From an uncultured Rhodobiaceae bacterium (GTDB taxonomy: Bacteria; Pseudomonadota; Alphaproteobacteria; Rhizobiales; TMED25): DNA of 44,904 nucleotides. The stretch is from assembly GCA_913045225.1 (NCBI GenBank), contig CAJWPC010000005.1, positions 1-44,904 of the forward strand, written 5' to 3'. How positions within the stretch are numbered: position 1 is the first letter of the stretch; each line of letters begins with the position of its first letter. The notes beneath the pieces were generated by a model. The model saw only the letters and a list, made by a program, of their open reading frames with translations, made no database searches and had not been told where the DNA came from. A program made the position numbers and the translations under genes. Below, one piece after another: positions 1-8,858 of the stretch.

Positions 1-22
1 ACGGGTTAATAATAGAAATAAG

Positions 23-112
23 TGGCGGAGAGAGTGGGATTCGAACCCACGATACGATCTCTCGTATACTCCCTTAGCAGGGGAGCGCCTTCAGCCACTC
101 GGCCACCTCTCC
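23..112 (-). tRNA. tRNA-Ser(GCT)
   Basis: Read on the minus strand, this folds as a class II (long variable arm) tRNA. The 7-bp acceptor stem is GGAGAGG/TCTCTCC, there is a T-arm GTGGG-TTCGAAT-CCCAC, and the anticodon loop CTGCTAA gives anticodon GCT (complement at 76-78), which reads AGC/AGU serine codons. The 3' CCA is encoded at 23-25. It lies about 30 nt downstream of slt on the same strand, so it may be read through from it or have its own promoter. Confidence 0.95.
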
Positions 113-142
113 ATAATGCGAGACCCAAAAAAAATCCACAAA

Positions 143-2260
143 TTAGATCAAGGAGAATTTAATATTATTCTTATCAGTGTACAACATAATTTTATAATAA
201 TATCTGTTTCTCAAAACGCTTTTAACATAATTTCTCGTTTCCCGATAAGGGATCAGCTCTATCCAGTCAATGATTTCTAAATCTGGATTCTTTCTTATCC
301 ATGATTTTACTCTGGTTGGCCCAGCATTATAAGAGCTAATCGCATATATGTCGGATCCTTCAAATGTACCAAGCAGATCAAGTAGATATCTCGTACCAAG
401 TTGTATATTGTAATGAGTGTCCCCGAGTAACCGTTCTTCGCTATAATCTAACTTTTCTAATCGGGAGAGCATCTTTGCAGTATTTGGCATAATTTGCATT
501 AACCCAACAGCCCCGGAAAAACTAATCGCCTCTGACGAAAATTCGCTCTCCTGCCTAATAACCGAATGGAGCAAGTCTCTTATCTCATAGCCTTTATCAT
601 CAGGATAGATTTCGATTGGGAAGTCCGCCGTCGGATATAAGTCCTCAACTGCAAGATTACCTAAATTTTCTTTTCTAGCTATCCTTAATGACGTTTGCGG
701 GAGATGCTTGCTATTTGCAATATCAATAAGAATATTCGGATCAACAGAGCCATTTGATTTTTCATACAAATTATTTATAAACTTTGCAGCAAAATATTTT
801 TTATTTACAGCGCACAGCAATTCAATTGCTAATAGCTGTTCATTATCAATATTATTTTCATAAATACTTGCCTCAGGAGATGTATTTTGAAGAACACTTT
901 CTGGTTTTTCGATCAAAATTTCAGATTTTGACAAAAGACCATAGTATGTATTTTCAAATTTTGAGGCTTTCATTAAATATTCAATAGCTTCATTTTTTTC
1001 ATCATTGGCCAGGTAACTTTTTGCTATCCAATAAAGCGCCGAAGATCGATCCTCATTATTACTGCCAAGCTGGCTAAAAGATTGAAAATGTTCAACAGCC
1101 CTAGGTATATCCTTAAATATTCGCAGTGCAATCCAACCTTTTAGAAACTCCAAATTTGCGAATATTTGATTTTCCTGTTTTTGGTCAATTGTCATCACTT
1201 CATATGCTTCTCGGTATTTTTTTTGTGAAATCAAACGACGACCCAATATCTCCGATTGTACTGCCCAAAGTATAGGGTTTGTGATATTTATGGTATTTTT
1301 ATATTTATTAAAGTACTCATAGGCATCTTTGGTAGAACCTTTTTCTACAAGCCATTTTATTTTTAGGTAATGAAAAGAGGAATTATCCTCAAGGTATGGC
1401 TCAATTTTATTGAAATCTAGGCTCGAGACACGTTTATTTTCGTCAAGTTTTTGAGCAATTTTTGCTAATGAAAGATATTCATCACTAATCTCTTTTGCGG
1501 TATTTTGAAGCTCCTTGATGTCATCTAGGTACAACATCCTATTAAATCTAATGATTTGATCTTTTTTCGAGATACAGATTTCACAAAATTCTGTAAAAAT
1601 ATCTTTCGAATTCTGTGATAATTTCATTCTATGCCACGCTTCATCATAATGAATTTTTGCAAGTTTGTACTCACCAAGCTGAAATTTTAAGATAGAGAGC
1701 GCTAGGGTTCCATCTCCGCTAATTGGGGTATATTTATCAAAATAATCGCGTATAAAATCCGTATCATGGTTTTTTTTGTAAAAACTTTCCTCTATTTTTT
1801 CTCTAATAATACTTTGATCAGGCCAATGAGGATTATTTTGAATGAACCTGTACATCTCGGTCACATTCGGATTTGTGTGAGGCGAACGTAAGTGATACCA
1901 GGTGGCAATCTTATTTAATAATTCAGACTCGCTGCTTGGTTGCAGCTTTTTGATTGCATCACGCTCGTCTTCATCAGCAACTTGAGCTACATTAGTTGTA
2001 AAGTATTCATAAAAATTTGCATAGTCTTCAAGGCTAAAACCCATTAAGAGAAGATCCGATTTTTTTGCAGTTGGAATAAAGAAGCGTTCGCCTGTAAGGT
2101 CAAATATTGACGGCTTTGGTTGAGGTACGGCTGAATTAGCGTTGGCAAAGTTTTGATAAGCAAAAATAAATAGAAATGTCAGCCATATGCATGTAAAATG
2201 ACAGAGGTTAAAAGATAAAAAATGAAATCCTTTAGTTTTATGCCCTATGTTTGATATCAT
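143..2260 (-). CDS. slt: Soluble lytic murein transglycosylase (Slt70-like)
   Basis: A periplasmic enzyme that cleaves the MurNAc-GlcNAc bond of peptidoglycan without water, forming 1,6-anhydro-MurNAc. The 705-residue protein begins with a basic stretch and a hydrophobic segment ending near residue 42 (FANANSA), a likely Sec signal peptide. A long helical, TPR-like region follows. The C-terminal SLT domain lies at about residues 555-690 and shows the catalytic Glu571 in RQESEF, then GAVGLMQIMPNTA, and the SYNAGPTRV motif. Size and layout match Slt70. The ATG at 2258-2260 is preferred because it includes the signal peptide. The gene is divergent from dapA with a 69-bp AT-rich gap, as in many Alphaproteobacteria. 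The family assignment is firm; substrate preference (exo or endo) cannot be read from sequence. Confidence 0.93.
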   Translation of the reverse strand: MISNIGHKTKGFHFLSFNLCHFTCIWLTFLFIFAYQNFANANSAVPQPKPSIFDLTGERFFIPTAKKSDLLLMGFSLEDYANFYEYFTTNVAQVADEDERDAIKKLQPSSESELLNKIATWYHLRSPHTNPNVTEMYRFIQNNPHWPDQSIIREKIEESFYKKNHDTDFIRDYFDKYTPISGDGTLALSILKFQLGEYKLAKIHYDEAWHRMKLSQNSKDIFTEFCEICISKKDQIIRFNRMLYLDDIKELQNTAKEISDEYLSLAKIAQKLDENKRVSSLDFNKIEPYLEDNSSFHYLKIKWLVEKGSTKDAYEYFNKYKNTINITNPILWAVQSEILGRRLISQKKYREAYEVMTIDQKQENQIFANLEFLKGWIALRIFKDIPRAVEHFQSFSQLGSNNEDRSSALYWIAKSYLANDEKNEAIEYLMKASKFENTYYGLLSKSEILIEKPESVLQNTSPEASIYENNIDNEQLLAIELLCAVNKKYFAAKFINNLYEKSNGSVDPNILIDIANSKHLPQTSLRIARKENLGNLAVEDLYPTADFPIEIYPDDKGYEIRDLLHSVIRQESEFSSEAISFSGAVGLMQIMPNTAKMLSRLEKLDYSEERLLGDTHYNIQLGTRYLLDLLGTFEGSDIYAISSYNAGPTRVKSWIRKNPDLEIIDWIELIPYRETRNYVKSVLRNRYYYKIMLYTDKNNIKFSLI

Positions 2261-2329
2261 TGATTTAAATAATTAAAATTGTATATTGGGATAATATTAT
2301 ACTATTAAAAAATTATAACGGAAAAAATT

Positions 2330-3205
2330 ATGTTAAGTGGTTCAATAACAGCGTTAGTTACACCCTTCAAAAAGGATGGAGCATTCGATGAGGCTAATTT
2401 TATAAAACATATTAATTGGCAGTTACAAAATGGAACGAATGGCTTTGTACCTGTTGGAACAACAGGTGAATCGCCAACATTATCCCATGACGAGCATAAA
2501 AATGTTATAGAAACATGCGTCAAGGCTGTGAATAAAAAGGTACCAGTAATTGCGGGTACGGGGTCCAACAATACAGATGAGGCAATCGACTTCATTGAGC
2601 ACGCCACATCAGTTGGAGCTGATGCAGCTCTTATTGTCACACCATATTATAATAAGCCAACTCAAGAGGGAATGTACCAGCATTTCAAAAAACTCAATGA
2701 CATATCTGGCATACCAATAATCATATATAATATACCGGGACGGTGTGTCGTTGATATGTCGATTGAAACCATGGCACGATTATCCCGCCTTGATAGAATT
2801 ATTGGCGTCAAAGACGCAACCGCTGATATCTCAAGGACCAGCTTACAAAGGCATGTGATTGGTGAAAATTTTATTCAACTATCTGGTGAAGATATGACAG
2901 CCTTGGCTTTGATGGCCCATGGCGGTCGGGGGTGCATCTCAGTGACATCAAATGTTGCACCAAGACTTTGCGCCGATTTGCAGGATGCCTGTTTATCTTT
3001 TGATTTCAAAAAAGCATTAGCGATACAGGATAAATTGATTCCTCTTCACAAAGCCTTATTCTTGGAAACCAGCCCAGCACCAGTAAAGTATGCATTAAGT
3101 CTCTTAGATTATTGTGAAGATGTTGTCAGGCTACCGCTTGTAAGTGTCACTTCGGAAACGCAGGTCGCTGTTAGGGACGCCATGATCTATGCAGGTATTT
3201 TATAG
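2330..3205 (+). CDS. dapA: 4-hydroxy-tetrahydrodipicolinate synthase
   Basis: Condenses pyruvate with aspartate semialdehyde, the first committed step of lysine and meso-diaminopimelate synthesis, in the cytoplasm. The 291-residue length is standard for this TIM-barrel enzyme. The Schiff-base lysine is K161 in GVKDAT. The proton-relay residues T44, T45 (PVGTTGES) and Y133 (IIYNIPGR) are present, with R138 binding the substrate carboxylate. The start ATG follows a weak GGAAAAA stretch in the slt-dapA divergent region. smpB starts 11 nt after the stop, so the two are probably co-transcribed. DAP made here feeds the peptidoglycan that slt remodels. Confidence 0.97.
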   Translation: MLSGSITALVTPFKKDGAFDEANFIKHINWQLQNGTNGFVPVGTTGESPTLSHDEHKNVIETCVKAVNKKVPVIAGTGSNNTDEAIDFIEHATSVGADAALIVTPYYNKPTQEGMYQHFKKLNDISGIPIIIYNIPGRCVVDMSIETMARLSRLDRIIGVKDATADISRTSLQRHVIGENFIQLSGEDMTALALMAHGGRGCISVTSNVAPRLCADLQDACLSFDFKKALAIQDKLIPLHKALFLETSPAPVKYALSLLDYCEDVVRLPLVSVTSETQVAVRDAMIYAGIL

Positions 3206-3216
3206 AATTAGGTTCA

Positions 3217-3681
3217 ATGCCAGAGAAGAATAATAGGATTATTGCCCAAAATAGAAAGGCAAGATTTAATTACGAAATCATCGATACCATGGAAGCTGGG
3301 ATAGTTCTCACGGGTTCTGAAGTAAAATCTTTGCGAATGAGTAAGATTAATATAACGGATACTTATGCTTCACCGAACAATGGTGAAATTCAAATTCATA
3401 ACCTTTACATAGACGAATATAAAAACGCATCTAACAAAGTGGTAAGTCCTAAAAGAATAAGAACGCTCCTATTACACAAAAGAGAAATAAAAAAAATACA
3501 AGGTTACATTGAACAAAAAGGGCTGACCATTGTGCCCCTAAAAATATATTTTAATGACCAAGGGCGCGCCAAGCTAGAAATTGCAGTGGCAAGAGGAAAG
3601 AAGTTATACGACAAGAGAGAGACGGAAAAAAAGAGAGACTGGGATAGAAATAAGCAAAGGCTGCTAAAGAAAGAAGGATAA
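3217..3681 (+). CDS. smpB: SsrA (tmRNA)-binding protein
   Basis: Binds tmRNA and delivers it to stalled ribosomes for trans-translation. The 154-residue length is typical. The N-terminal part holds [30 protein letters not shown]-like beta-barrel motifs (here [17 protein letters not shown]), and the centre has LLLHKREI. The lysine- and arginine-rich C-terminal tail ([17 protein letters not shown]) is the part that enters the decoding centre. It sits directly behind dapA, an arrangement common in alphaproteobacteria. No tmRNA gene is seen in this window. Confidence 0.96.
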   Translation: MPEKNNRIIAQNRKARFNYEIIDTMEAGIVLTGSEVKSLRMSKINITDTYASPNNGEIQIHNLYIDEYKNASNKVVSPKRIRTLLLHKREIKKIQGYIEQKGLTIVPLKIYFNDQGRAKLEIAVARGKKLYDKRETEKKRDWDRNKQRLLKKEG

Positions 3682-3695
3682 ATCTTATTTTTAAA

Positions 3696-3722
3696 TTGAT
3701 ATTTATAAAAAAAAAATATAAA
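3696..3722 (+). promoter_or_regulatory. Possible promoter for rpoZ
   Basis: TTGATA at 3696-3701 and TATAAA at 3717-3722 are separated by 15 nt in the 64-bp smpB-rpoZ gap. The spacing is shorter than the 17-nt optimum and the region is A-rich, so this is only a candidate. rpoZ has a good ribosome binding site (AGAGGAG) just downstream. Confidence 0.3.
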
Positions 3723-3745
3723 CCTTATGCAAGAGGAGTATCTAA

Positions 3746-4150
3746 ATGGCAAGAGTAACTGTTGAAGATTGTATTGAAAAGGTGGCTAACAGATTTGATC
3801 TTGTGTTGGTCGCAAGCCACAGGGCAAGAATGATTGCTGGCGGGGCACAAATTACCGTTGCCAGAGATAATGATAAAAATCCAGTCGTTGCACTGAGAGA
3901 AATTGCAGATAGTCAGGTTACCCCTGAAGACTTGAGGGAAGAACTGATTCACTCACTTCAAAAACATGTTGAAGTAGATGAGCCTGAGGAAGATGCAGCG
4001 CCGTCTGTTGAACCGCTTGATACAAAAATATTCGGCGACACGATAGAGCAAATTGAAGAGGACAATGAAAGAATGTCTGAAGAGGAGCTTTTACGTGGGA
4101 TGGAAAAAGCCATAGCGGCAGATAGTGGATACAAACCGCCTAGAATTTAA
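3746..4150 (+). CDS. rpoZ: RNA polymerase omega subunit
   Basis: The small RNA polymerase subunit that helps fold and hold beta-prime and, in proteobacteria, forms part of a ppGpp binding site. The N-terminal [20 protein letters not shown] and the later [16 protein letters not shown] are the conserved omega core. The 134-residue length, with an acidic C-terminal extension ([20 protein letters not shown]), is usual for alphaproteobacteria. A clear Shine-Dalgarno AGAGGAG precedes the ATG. The stringent-response gene lies immediately downstream, which is functionally apt, but a promoter-like region between them suggests partly separate transcription. Confidence 0.96.
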   Translation: MARVTVEDCIEKVANRFDLVLVASHRARMIAGGAQITVARDNDKNPVVALREIADSQVTPEDLREELIHSLQKHVEVDEPEEDAAPSVEPLDTKIFGDTIEQIEEDNERMSEEELLRGMEKAIAADSGYKPPRI

Positions 4151-4190
4151 TTCCAATAAAATATAACAAATTTAGAGAAGACCCAATCAT

Positions 4191-4238
4191 GTTAATTGAC
4201 AATTGAGTATTGTATTAACTATTCTAGCTTAATATAAT
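4191..4238 (+). promoter_or_regulatory. Promoter region of the rel operon overlapped by an 11-bp dyad
   Basis: Two overlapping sigma70-like promoters can be drawn. One is TTGACA (4196-4201), 18 nt, TATTCT (4220-4225). The other is TTGTAT (4210-4215), 17 nt, and a perfect TATAAT (4233-4238). An inverted repeat, GTTAAT-TG-ACAAT / ATTGT-ATTAAC (4191-4219, loop TGAGT), covers the first -35 and its spacer and the second -35. It lacks a following T-run, so it looks more like an operator or cruciform than a terminator of rpoZ. The elements are read directly from sequence; their function is inferred. Confidence 0.45.
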
Positions 4239-4255
4239 ATACACAACGGTGAATT

Positions 4256-6382
4256 ATGCTTAATGAAAATCTTCTAATTGACTCTATTACAAAATACAAT
4301 CCTGCGACTAATAAAGATCTTATTAACAGGGCATTTGTGATCGCCGAGATAGCGCATCAGAATCAAAAGCGAAGATCTGGAGATCCATACATTTCTCACC
4401 CGCTTGAGGTTGCGAAAATACTCACAGAATACAGATTAGATGACTCTACTATAATCACAGCACTGTTGCACGATACAATAGAAGATACAAAACTAACCCT
4501 GAAAGAAGTGAGAGGTGAGTTTGGTGAAGAAATTGCCAGCCTCGTTGATGGTCTAACAAAAATAGGTAAATTGGATTTATTCACAAAAGAAGCCGAACAA
4601 GCCGAAAATTTTAGAAAATTAATTTTAGCAATGTCGAATGATGTGAGGGTATTAATTGTCAAACTAGCAGATAGACTTCATAACATGCGTACAATAAATT
4701 TCCTTCCTGAAGAAAAGCAACAAATAATAGCAAAAGAAACAATTGAGGTTTACGCGCCATTATCGGGGAGGTTGGGAATTCATTCACTTAAAGAAGAGCT
4801 CGAGGAGCTGGCATTCGATGTTATTAATCCAAAGGCTCGAAAAATTATTCTTGATAAGCTATTGTCAATTAGCTCAGATTCAGGCGAACTAATTGACAGC
4901 ATAAAAGCTGATTTATCAAAAGAAATAAAAAAAAATAAAATCAACTTCACGATTGAAGGTAGGGAAAAGAAACCTTTCTCCATATGGAGAAAAATGAACA
5001 GAAAGTCTATATCTCTGGAGCAACTCTCTGATATATATGGTTTTCGAATTATTGTTAACTCAATTGATGATTGCTATCGTATCATTGGGATTGTTCATCA
5101 GAAATGGAATGCGATACCTGGAAGATTCAAAGATTATATATCAACACCAAAGATAAATGATTATCAGTCAATTCACACTACAATATTGGGACCCGATAAT
5201 AACAGAATAGAGTTGCAAATTAGAACTTCTTCAATGAATGATCTTGCTGAAAGAGGTGTCGCTGCTCATCGTAACTATAAAGATAAATCAATAGAAAATG
5301 AGAGACAGAATTATCCTTGGCTTGACGACTTACTGGAGATGCTCGAGCAAGGAGAAAGCTCTCAGGATTTCTTTGAAAGTACTAAATTGGAGCTATTTCA
5401 AGATCAGGTATTTTGTTTCACACCAAAGGGTAGAATAATAGCTTTACCCATTGGGGCAACGCCAATTGATTTCGCTTTTGAGGTTCACACAGATGTTGGA
5501 ATGAAATGTATAGGCTGCAGGGTTAATGGTCTAAATGCGCCTTTGTATGCTGAGCTTGATAATGGTGATGAAATAGAAATTATTACTGATGATAAGTCCT
5601 TACCGCCGATGGCATGGGAAAAAATAGCACTCACTGGGAAAGCAAAAATAGCTATCCGACGAATTAATAAGGAAAAAATAAAAAACCAATATTCAGAATT
5701 AGGAAAACAAATTCTTGATAAGTTGTTAAAGTCTTCGACGGATGCTAAGAAAATACCAAATATGAAGGATTTTTGTAAAAAATTTGGTCTTAAGTCTGCA
5801 GCCGATCTATACAGTAAGATTGGTAGAGGTGAGATTACACCGGAGTCTATTCGTAAAGCTTTTTTAAAAATGAAGATAATTAAGGCAAATGAAGATCCAA
5901 ATTCTGCGTTTGATCCGACCATTAATGCAGTCAGTATACCTGTCCGTGGTTTTGATAAAAATATACCATTTAAATTTGCAGATAATAGTCGGGTGGTACC
6001 TGGCGATAAGATTTTTGGTGTTATAGATGGCGAAGAGGGCATAACTATCTACTCGAAACAATCAAAAAATCTTGTTAAATATTCAGAAAATGCAGCGTCT
6101 TTTATTGATCTTACATGGGATATTGAGAATAATTTAACAGAGAGATATATAGCAAGAGTGATGATTGATTGCAAAAATGAAGTCGGCGCATTAGCAAAAA
6201 TCACACGGGCTATAGGCCTATCTAATGCAAATATTGAAAATTTGAAGCTGGTCTCAAGATCCAGAGATTTTTATAAACTTGATATTGATATTGGTGTATT
6301 TCATCTATCACACCTGAATTTGGTTATAAGTTCAATTAGGAAGATTGCTGTGGTACATCGAGTTGTTAGAATTATGGAATAA
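4256..6382 (+). CDS. Bifunctional (p)ppGpp synthetase/hydrolase (RelA/SpoT family)
   Basis: Makes and degrades the stringent-response alarmone (p)ppGpp. Over 708 residues the order is as follows. The HD hydrolase has H48 (SHP), H72-D73 and E76-D77 (LLHDTIEDT) and ADRLHN at 138-143. The synthetase (about 235-350) has RFKD at 290-293, the RXKD form of bifunctional enzymes rather than RelA-type EXDD. TGS is at about 386-445 and ACT at about 630-706. Two oddities: the usual PKxNGYQS reads PKINDYQS (D302 for Gly), and the Cys-Cys...His...Cys residues of the zinc-finger/RIS domain before ACT are absent (about 573-608, VVPGDKIFGVI kept). It starts a nine-gene operon through parC. Named rel, spoT or rsh in different genomes. 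Confidence 0.94.
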   Translation: MLNENLLIDSITKYNPATNKDLINRAFVIAEIAHQNQKRRSGDPYISHPLEVAKILTEYRLDDSTIITALLHDTIEDTKLTLKEVRGEFGEEIASLVDGLTKIGKLDLFTKEAEQAENFRKLILAMSNDVRVLIVKLADRLHNMRTINFLPEEKQQIIAKETIEVYAPLSGRLGIHSLKEELEELAFDVINPKARKIILDKLLSISSDSGELIDSIKADLSKEIKKNKINFTIEGREKKPFSIWRKMNRKSISLEQLSDIYGFRIIVNSIDDCYRIIGIVHQKWNAIPGRFKDYISTPKINDYQSIHTTILGPDNNRIELQIRTSSMNDLAERGVAAHRNYKDKSIENERQNYPWLDDLLEMLEQGESSQDFFESTKLELFQDQVFCFTPKGRIIALPIGATPIDFAFEVHTDVGMKCIGCRVNGLNAPLYAELDNGDEIEIITDDKSLPPMAWEKIALTGKAKIAIRRINKEKIKNQYSELGKQILDKLLKSSTDAKKIPNMKDFCKKFGLKSAADLYSKIGRGEITPESIRKAFLKMKIIKANEDPNSAFDPTINAVSIPVRGFDKNIPFKFADNSRVVPGDKIFGVIDGEEGITIYSKQSKNLVKYSENAASFIDLTWDIENNLTERYIARVMIDCKNEVGALAKITRAIGLSNANIENLKLVSRSRDFYKLDIDIGVFHLSHLNLVISSIRKIAVVHRVVRIME

Positions 6383-6390
6383 ACACTTAA

Positions 6391-6972
6391 ATGAGTCAGG
6401 ATCAAATATTTAAAAAATTTAAAGAAGCGGGAGCCCTATTGGAGGGCCATTTCGTTTTAAGTTCAGGGCTACACTCAGCAAAGTATATTCAATGTGCTAG
6501 AGTAATGATGTTTCCAAAAATCTCCCAATTTCTTTGCAAAGAACTCGCAAAAAAAATATCAGAGACATTTGGGTCTATTGATCTGATTGTATCGCCAGCA
6601 ATGGGTGGGGTAATTGTAGGTTATGAAGTTGCAAAACAATTGGGTGTTCCAGCCATTTTCTTTGAGAGAGTTGAAGGGCAATTTCAGTTACGTCGAGGAT
6701 TTGAAATTAAAAAGCAGACAAAATGTATTATGGTTGAAGATATAGTAACTACTGGGCTATCCTCTCGGGAGTGCATATCAGCAATAACCGAACATCATGG
6801 CAATGTGATAGGTGCAGCATGTTTGATAGATAGATCATCTGGTACTGCAAATGTAGGAGTTGACCTTGTTTCACTTGCTGAGATGACAATCGAAACCTAT
6901 GAGGAGTCAAATATACCCTCATGGCTCAATGAGATTCCGATCTCAAAACCTGGCAGTAGAAATTTAAAATGA
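6391..6972 (+). CDS. pyrE: Orotate phosphoribosyltransferase
   Basis: Transfers phosphoribose from PRPP to orotate to give orotidine 5'-phosphate, the fifth step of pyrimidine synthesis. The protein has 193 residues. The PRPP-binding loop is seen in CIMVEDIVTTGLSS, and the N-terminal GALLEGHFVLSSGLHSAKYI is the substrate-side motif of this family. The central SPAMGGVIVGYEVAKQLG fits the phosphoribosyltransferase fold. The gene lies 8 nt after rel, and its TGA overlaps the ATG of pdxJ (ATGA), so translation is probably coupled. Confidence 0.96.
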   Translation: MSQDQIFKKFKEAGALLEGHFVLSSGLHSAKYIQCARVMMFPKISQFLCKELAKKISETFGSIDLIVSPAMGGVIVGYEVAKQLGVPAIFFERVEGQFQLRRGFEIKKQTKCIMVEDIVTTGLSSRECISAITEHHGNVIGAACLIDRSSGTANVGVDLVSLAEMTIETYEESNIPSWLNEIPISKPGSRNLK

Positions 6973-7718
6973 TAGCAAAAGATAATTATCTCAGACTTGG
7001 GGTAAACATAGACCATGTGGCAACAATTCGTAATGCAAGGGGTGGATTTCATCCTGACCCACTTAGAGCTGCAAATATTGCTTATCAAGCTGGGGCTGAC
7101 GGAATTACAGCTCACTTGAGAGAAGACAGGCGGCATATAAGTGATCGCGATATTGAAAGATTGATTAAAGAGATTGATTTACCTTTAAACTTAGAAATGG
7201 CCGCCACAAAAGAGATGCTAGATATTGCAATTAAACACAAGCCAAATGCATGCTGTATTGTTCCTGAAAAAAGGCAAGAAGTTACAACTGAGGGTGGATT
7301 AAATTTGAGCGCAAACATAAACAAATTAAGCGATTGCATTAATAAACTTAGAGGCAATGCAATTCGAGTTTCACTATTTATTGATCCTCAAAAGAAAGAT
7401 ATTGAGATCGCGAAAGAATTGGGCGCAGACATAGTTGAAATTCACACAGGAAGTTTTGCAAATAATTTTAATAAGAACGGAGAAATTCATAATGATGAAT
7501 TTGATCATTTAAACGATATCTCCATTTTTGCGCATGAAATTGGACTTGAGGTCCATGCAGGCCACGGTCTGACATTTGAAACAGCTAGGGTTATCTCAAG
7601 AATTAATGTACTGAAAGAATTGAATATTGGACATTTTATTATAGGCGAAGCTGTATTTGAAGGCTTAGATTGTGTGATAAAAAAATTCAGGGCTATACTA
7701 AACAGTGAGAGGTCTTAA
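6969..7718 (+). CDS. pdxJ: Pyridoxine 5'-phosphate synthase
   Basis: Condenses 1-deoxy-xylulose 5-phosphate with aminoacetone phosphate to form pyridoxine 5'-phosphate, the ring-closing step of the DXP-dependent vitamin B6 pathway. The 249-residue TIM barrel carries the N-terminal LGVNIDHVATIRNARGG signature, ADGITAHLREDRRHI and the C-terminal HFIIGEAVFEGL. Its ATG overlaps the pyrE stop. The product feeds the many PLP enzymes of this window (hemA, glyA, metY, alaC). Confidence 0.96.
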   Translation: MIAKDNYLRLGVNIDHVATIRNARGGFHPDPLRAANIAYQAGADGITAHLREDRRHISDRDIERLIKEIDLPLNLEMAATKEMLDIAIKHKPNACCIVPEKRQEVTTEGGLNLSANINKLSDCINKLRGNAIRVSLFIDPQKKDIEIAKELGADIVEIHTGSFANNFNKNGEIHNDEFDHLNDISIFAHEIGLEVHAGHGLTFETARVISRINVLKELNIGHFIIGEAVFEGLDCVIKKFRAILNSERS

Positions 7719-7724
7719 TTTTGG

Positions 7725-8120
7725 ATGATAATTGGAATAGGGACAGACATCATTGATATTACAAGGATCGAGAGGGTAATTAATAGATTTGGCGATCGTT
7801 TTAAAAATAGAGTATTTACAAAAAAAGAAATCCTTAAATGTGAAGCGCGAAAATTAAGTGCAAATTCTTATGCCAAGAGATATGCTGCAAAAGAGGCATG
7901 CTCAAAAGCTCTTGGTACAGGGTTTAGAAAGAGCGTATATTGGAGGGATATTGAAGTTATAAATAACAAATCTGGAAAGCCAGAATTATTTCTTCATAAT
8001 GGCGCAAGATCCATGTTTGAAAAATTATTACCACAAAATACCTCTGGCCAAATTGATTTAAGTATTACAGATGAGTATCCATATGCGCAGGCGACCGTCA
8101 TAATAACATCATTAGATTGA
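7725..8120 (+). CDS. acpS: Holo-[acyl-carrier-protein] synthase
   Basis: Moves 4'-phosphopantetheine from CoA to the acyl carrier protein serine. The 131-residue length fits the trimeric AcpS type. GIGTDIIDITRIE supplies the Mg-binding D8, and RYAAKEACSKALGTG holds the second metal-binding Glu and CoA-binding lysines. It sits between pdxJ (6 nt upstream) and lepB (4 nt downstream), the usual alphaproteobacterial pdxJ-acpS-lepB order. Confidence 0.96.
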   Translation: MIIGIGTDIIDITRIERVINRFGDRFKNRVFTKKEILKCEARKLSANSYAKRYAAKEACSKALGTGFRKSVYWRDIEVINNKSGKPELFLHNGARSMFEKLLPQNTSGQIDLSITDEYPYAQATVIITSLD

Positions 8121-8124
8121 GCTC

Positions 8125-8856
8125 ATGAAATCAAAGAATAAAAATAACATATTGGATAATATCAAGACGCTAATTTATGCAATTCTGATTGCTTTTTTTA
8201 TTAGAACCTTCATTCTCCAGCCATTCACAATACCGTCGGGATCAATGTTACCAAATCTGCTTGTTGGTGATTATTTATTTGTTTCAAAATATTCATATGG
8301 TTACTCCCGTTACTCACTTCCGTTTTCACCAAATATCTTTGAAGGTCGTATATTTAAAAAGCAACCAAAACGGGGGGACGTGGTTGTTTTTAGGCTTCCG
8401 AAAGATCCATCTATTGACTACATAAAACGCATCATAGGTCTTCCAGGAGATGAAATAATCATTGTGAACGGTACCATATATATCAATGATGGTGTTATCG
8501 AACAGGCTCAAAGCAAAAACAGAGACAAATATTTTTCTGATTATCCAAAAGGAAGCTTACTAATCGAAAAAATTCCACAAAAGTCATATAACATATTGAA
8601 TTTTGAGGATAACGGTATTGGTGATAATACAGGTGTATACATTGTTCCAAAGGACCACTATTTTTTTATGGGTGATAATAGAGATAACTCACTTGACTCG
8701 CGTTTCTTGGACCAAGTCGGATATGTTTCATATGATAATCTGATCGGCAGAGCTGAATTTTTATTTTTCTCTTCAGATAAGTCGATCCCCCTTTGGAAGT
8801 TTTGGCAATGGCATAAAAAATTCCGAGCGGATAGAATTTTTAAAAAGATTAAATAG
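8125..8856 (+). CDS. lepB: Signal peptidase I
   Basis: An inner-membrane Ser/Lys endopeptidase that removes signal peptides from exported proteins. One N-terminal membrane segment (about residues 13-32) anchors a periplasmic catalytic domain. The nucleophile is S40 in IPSGSMLPNLLVGDYL and the general base is K101 in YIKRIIGLPGDE. The C-terminal box FFMGDNRDNSLDSR is intact. The 243-residue length, with one rather than two membrane segments, is usual for alphaproteobacteria. rnc begins 2 nt after the stop, the classic lepB-rnc-era order. Confidence 0.97.
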   Translation: MKSKNKNNILDNIKTLIYAILIAFFIRTFILQPFTIPSGSMLPNLLVGDYLFVSKYSYGYSRYSLPFSPNIFEGRIFKKQPKRGDVVVFRLPKDPSIDYIKRIIGLPGDEIIIVNGTIYINDGVIEQAQSKNRDKYFSDYPKGSLLIEKIPQKSYNILNFEDNGIGDNTGVYIVPKDHYFFMGDNRDNSLDSRFLDQVGYVSYDNLIGRAEFLFFSSDKSIPLWKFWQWHKKFRADRIFKKIK

Positions 8857-8858
8857 TC

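Noticed and set aside
5485-6042. 185-codon minus-strand frame
   Set aside because: It lies fully inside the rel gene, is serine/isoleucine-rich and matches no family; it is the antisense shadow of a well-supported gene.
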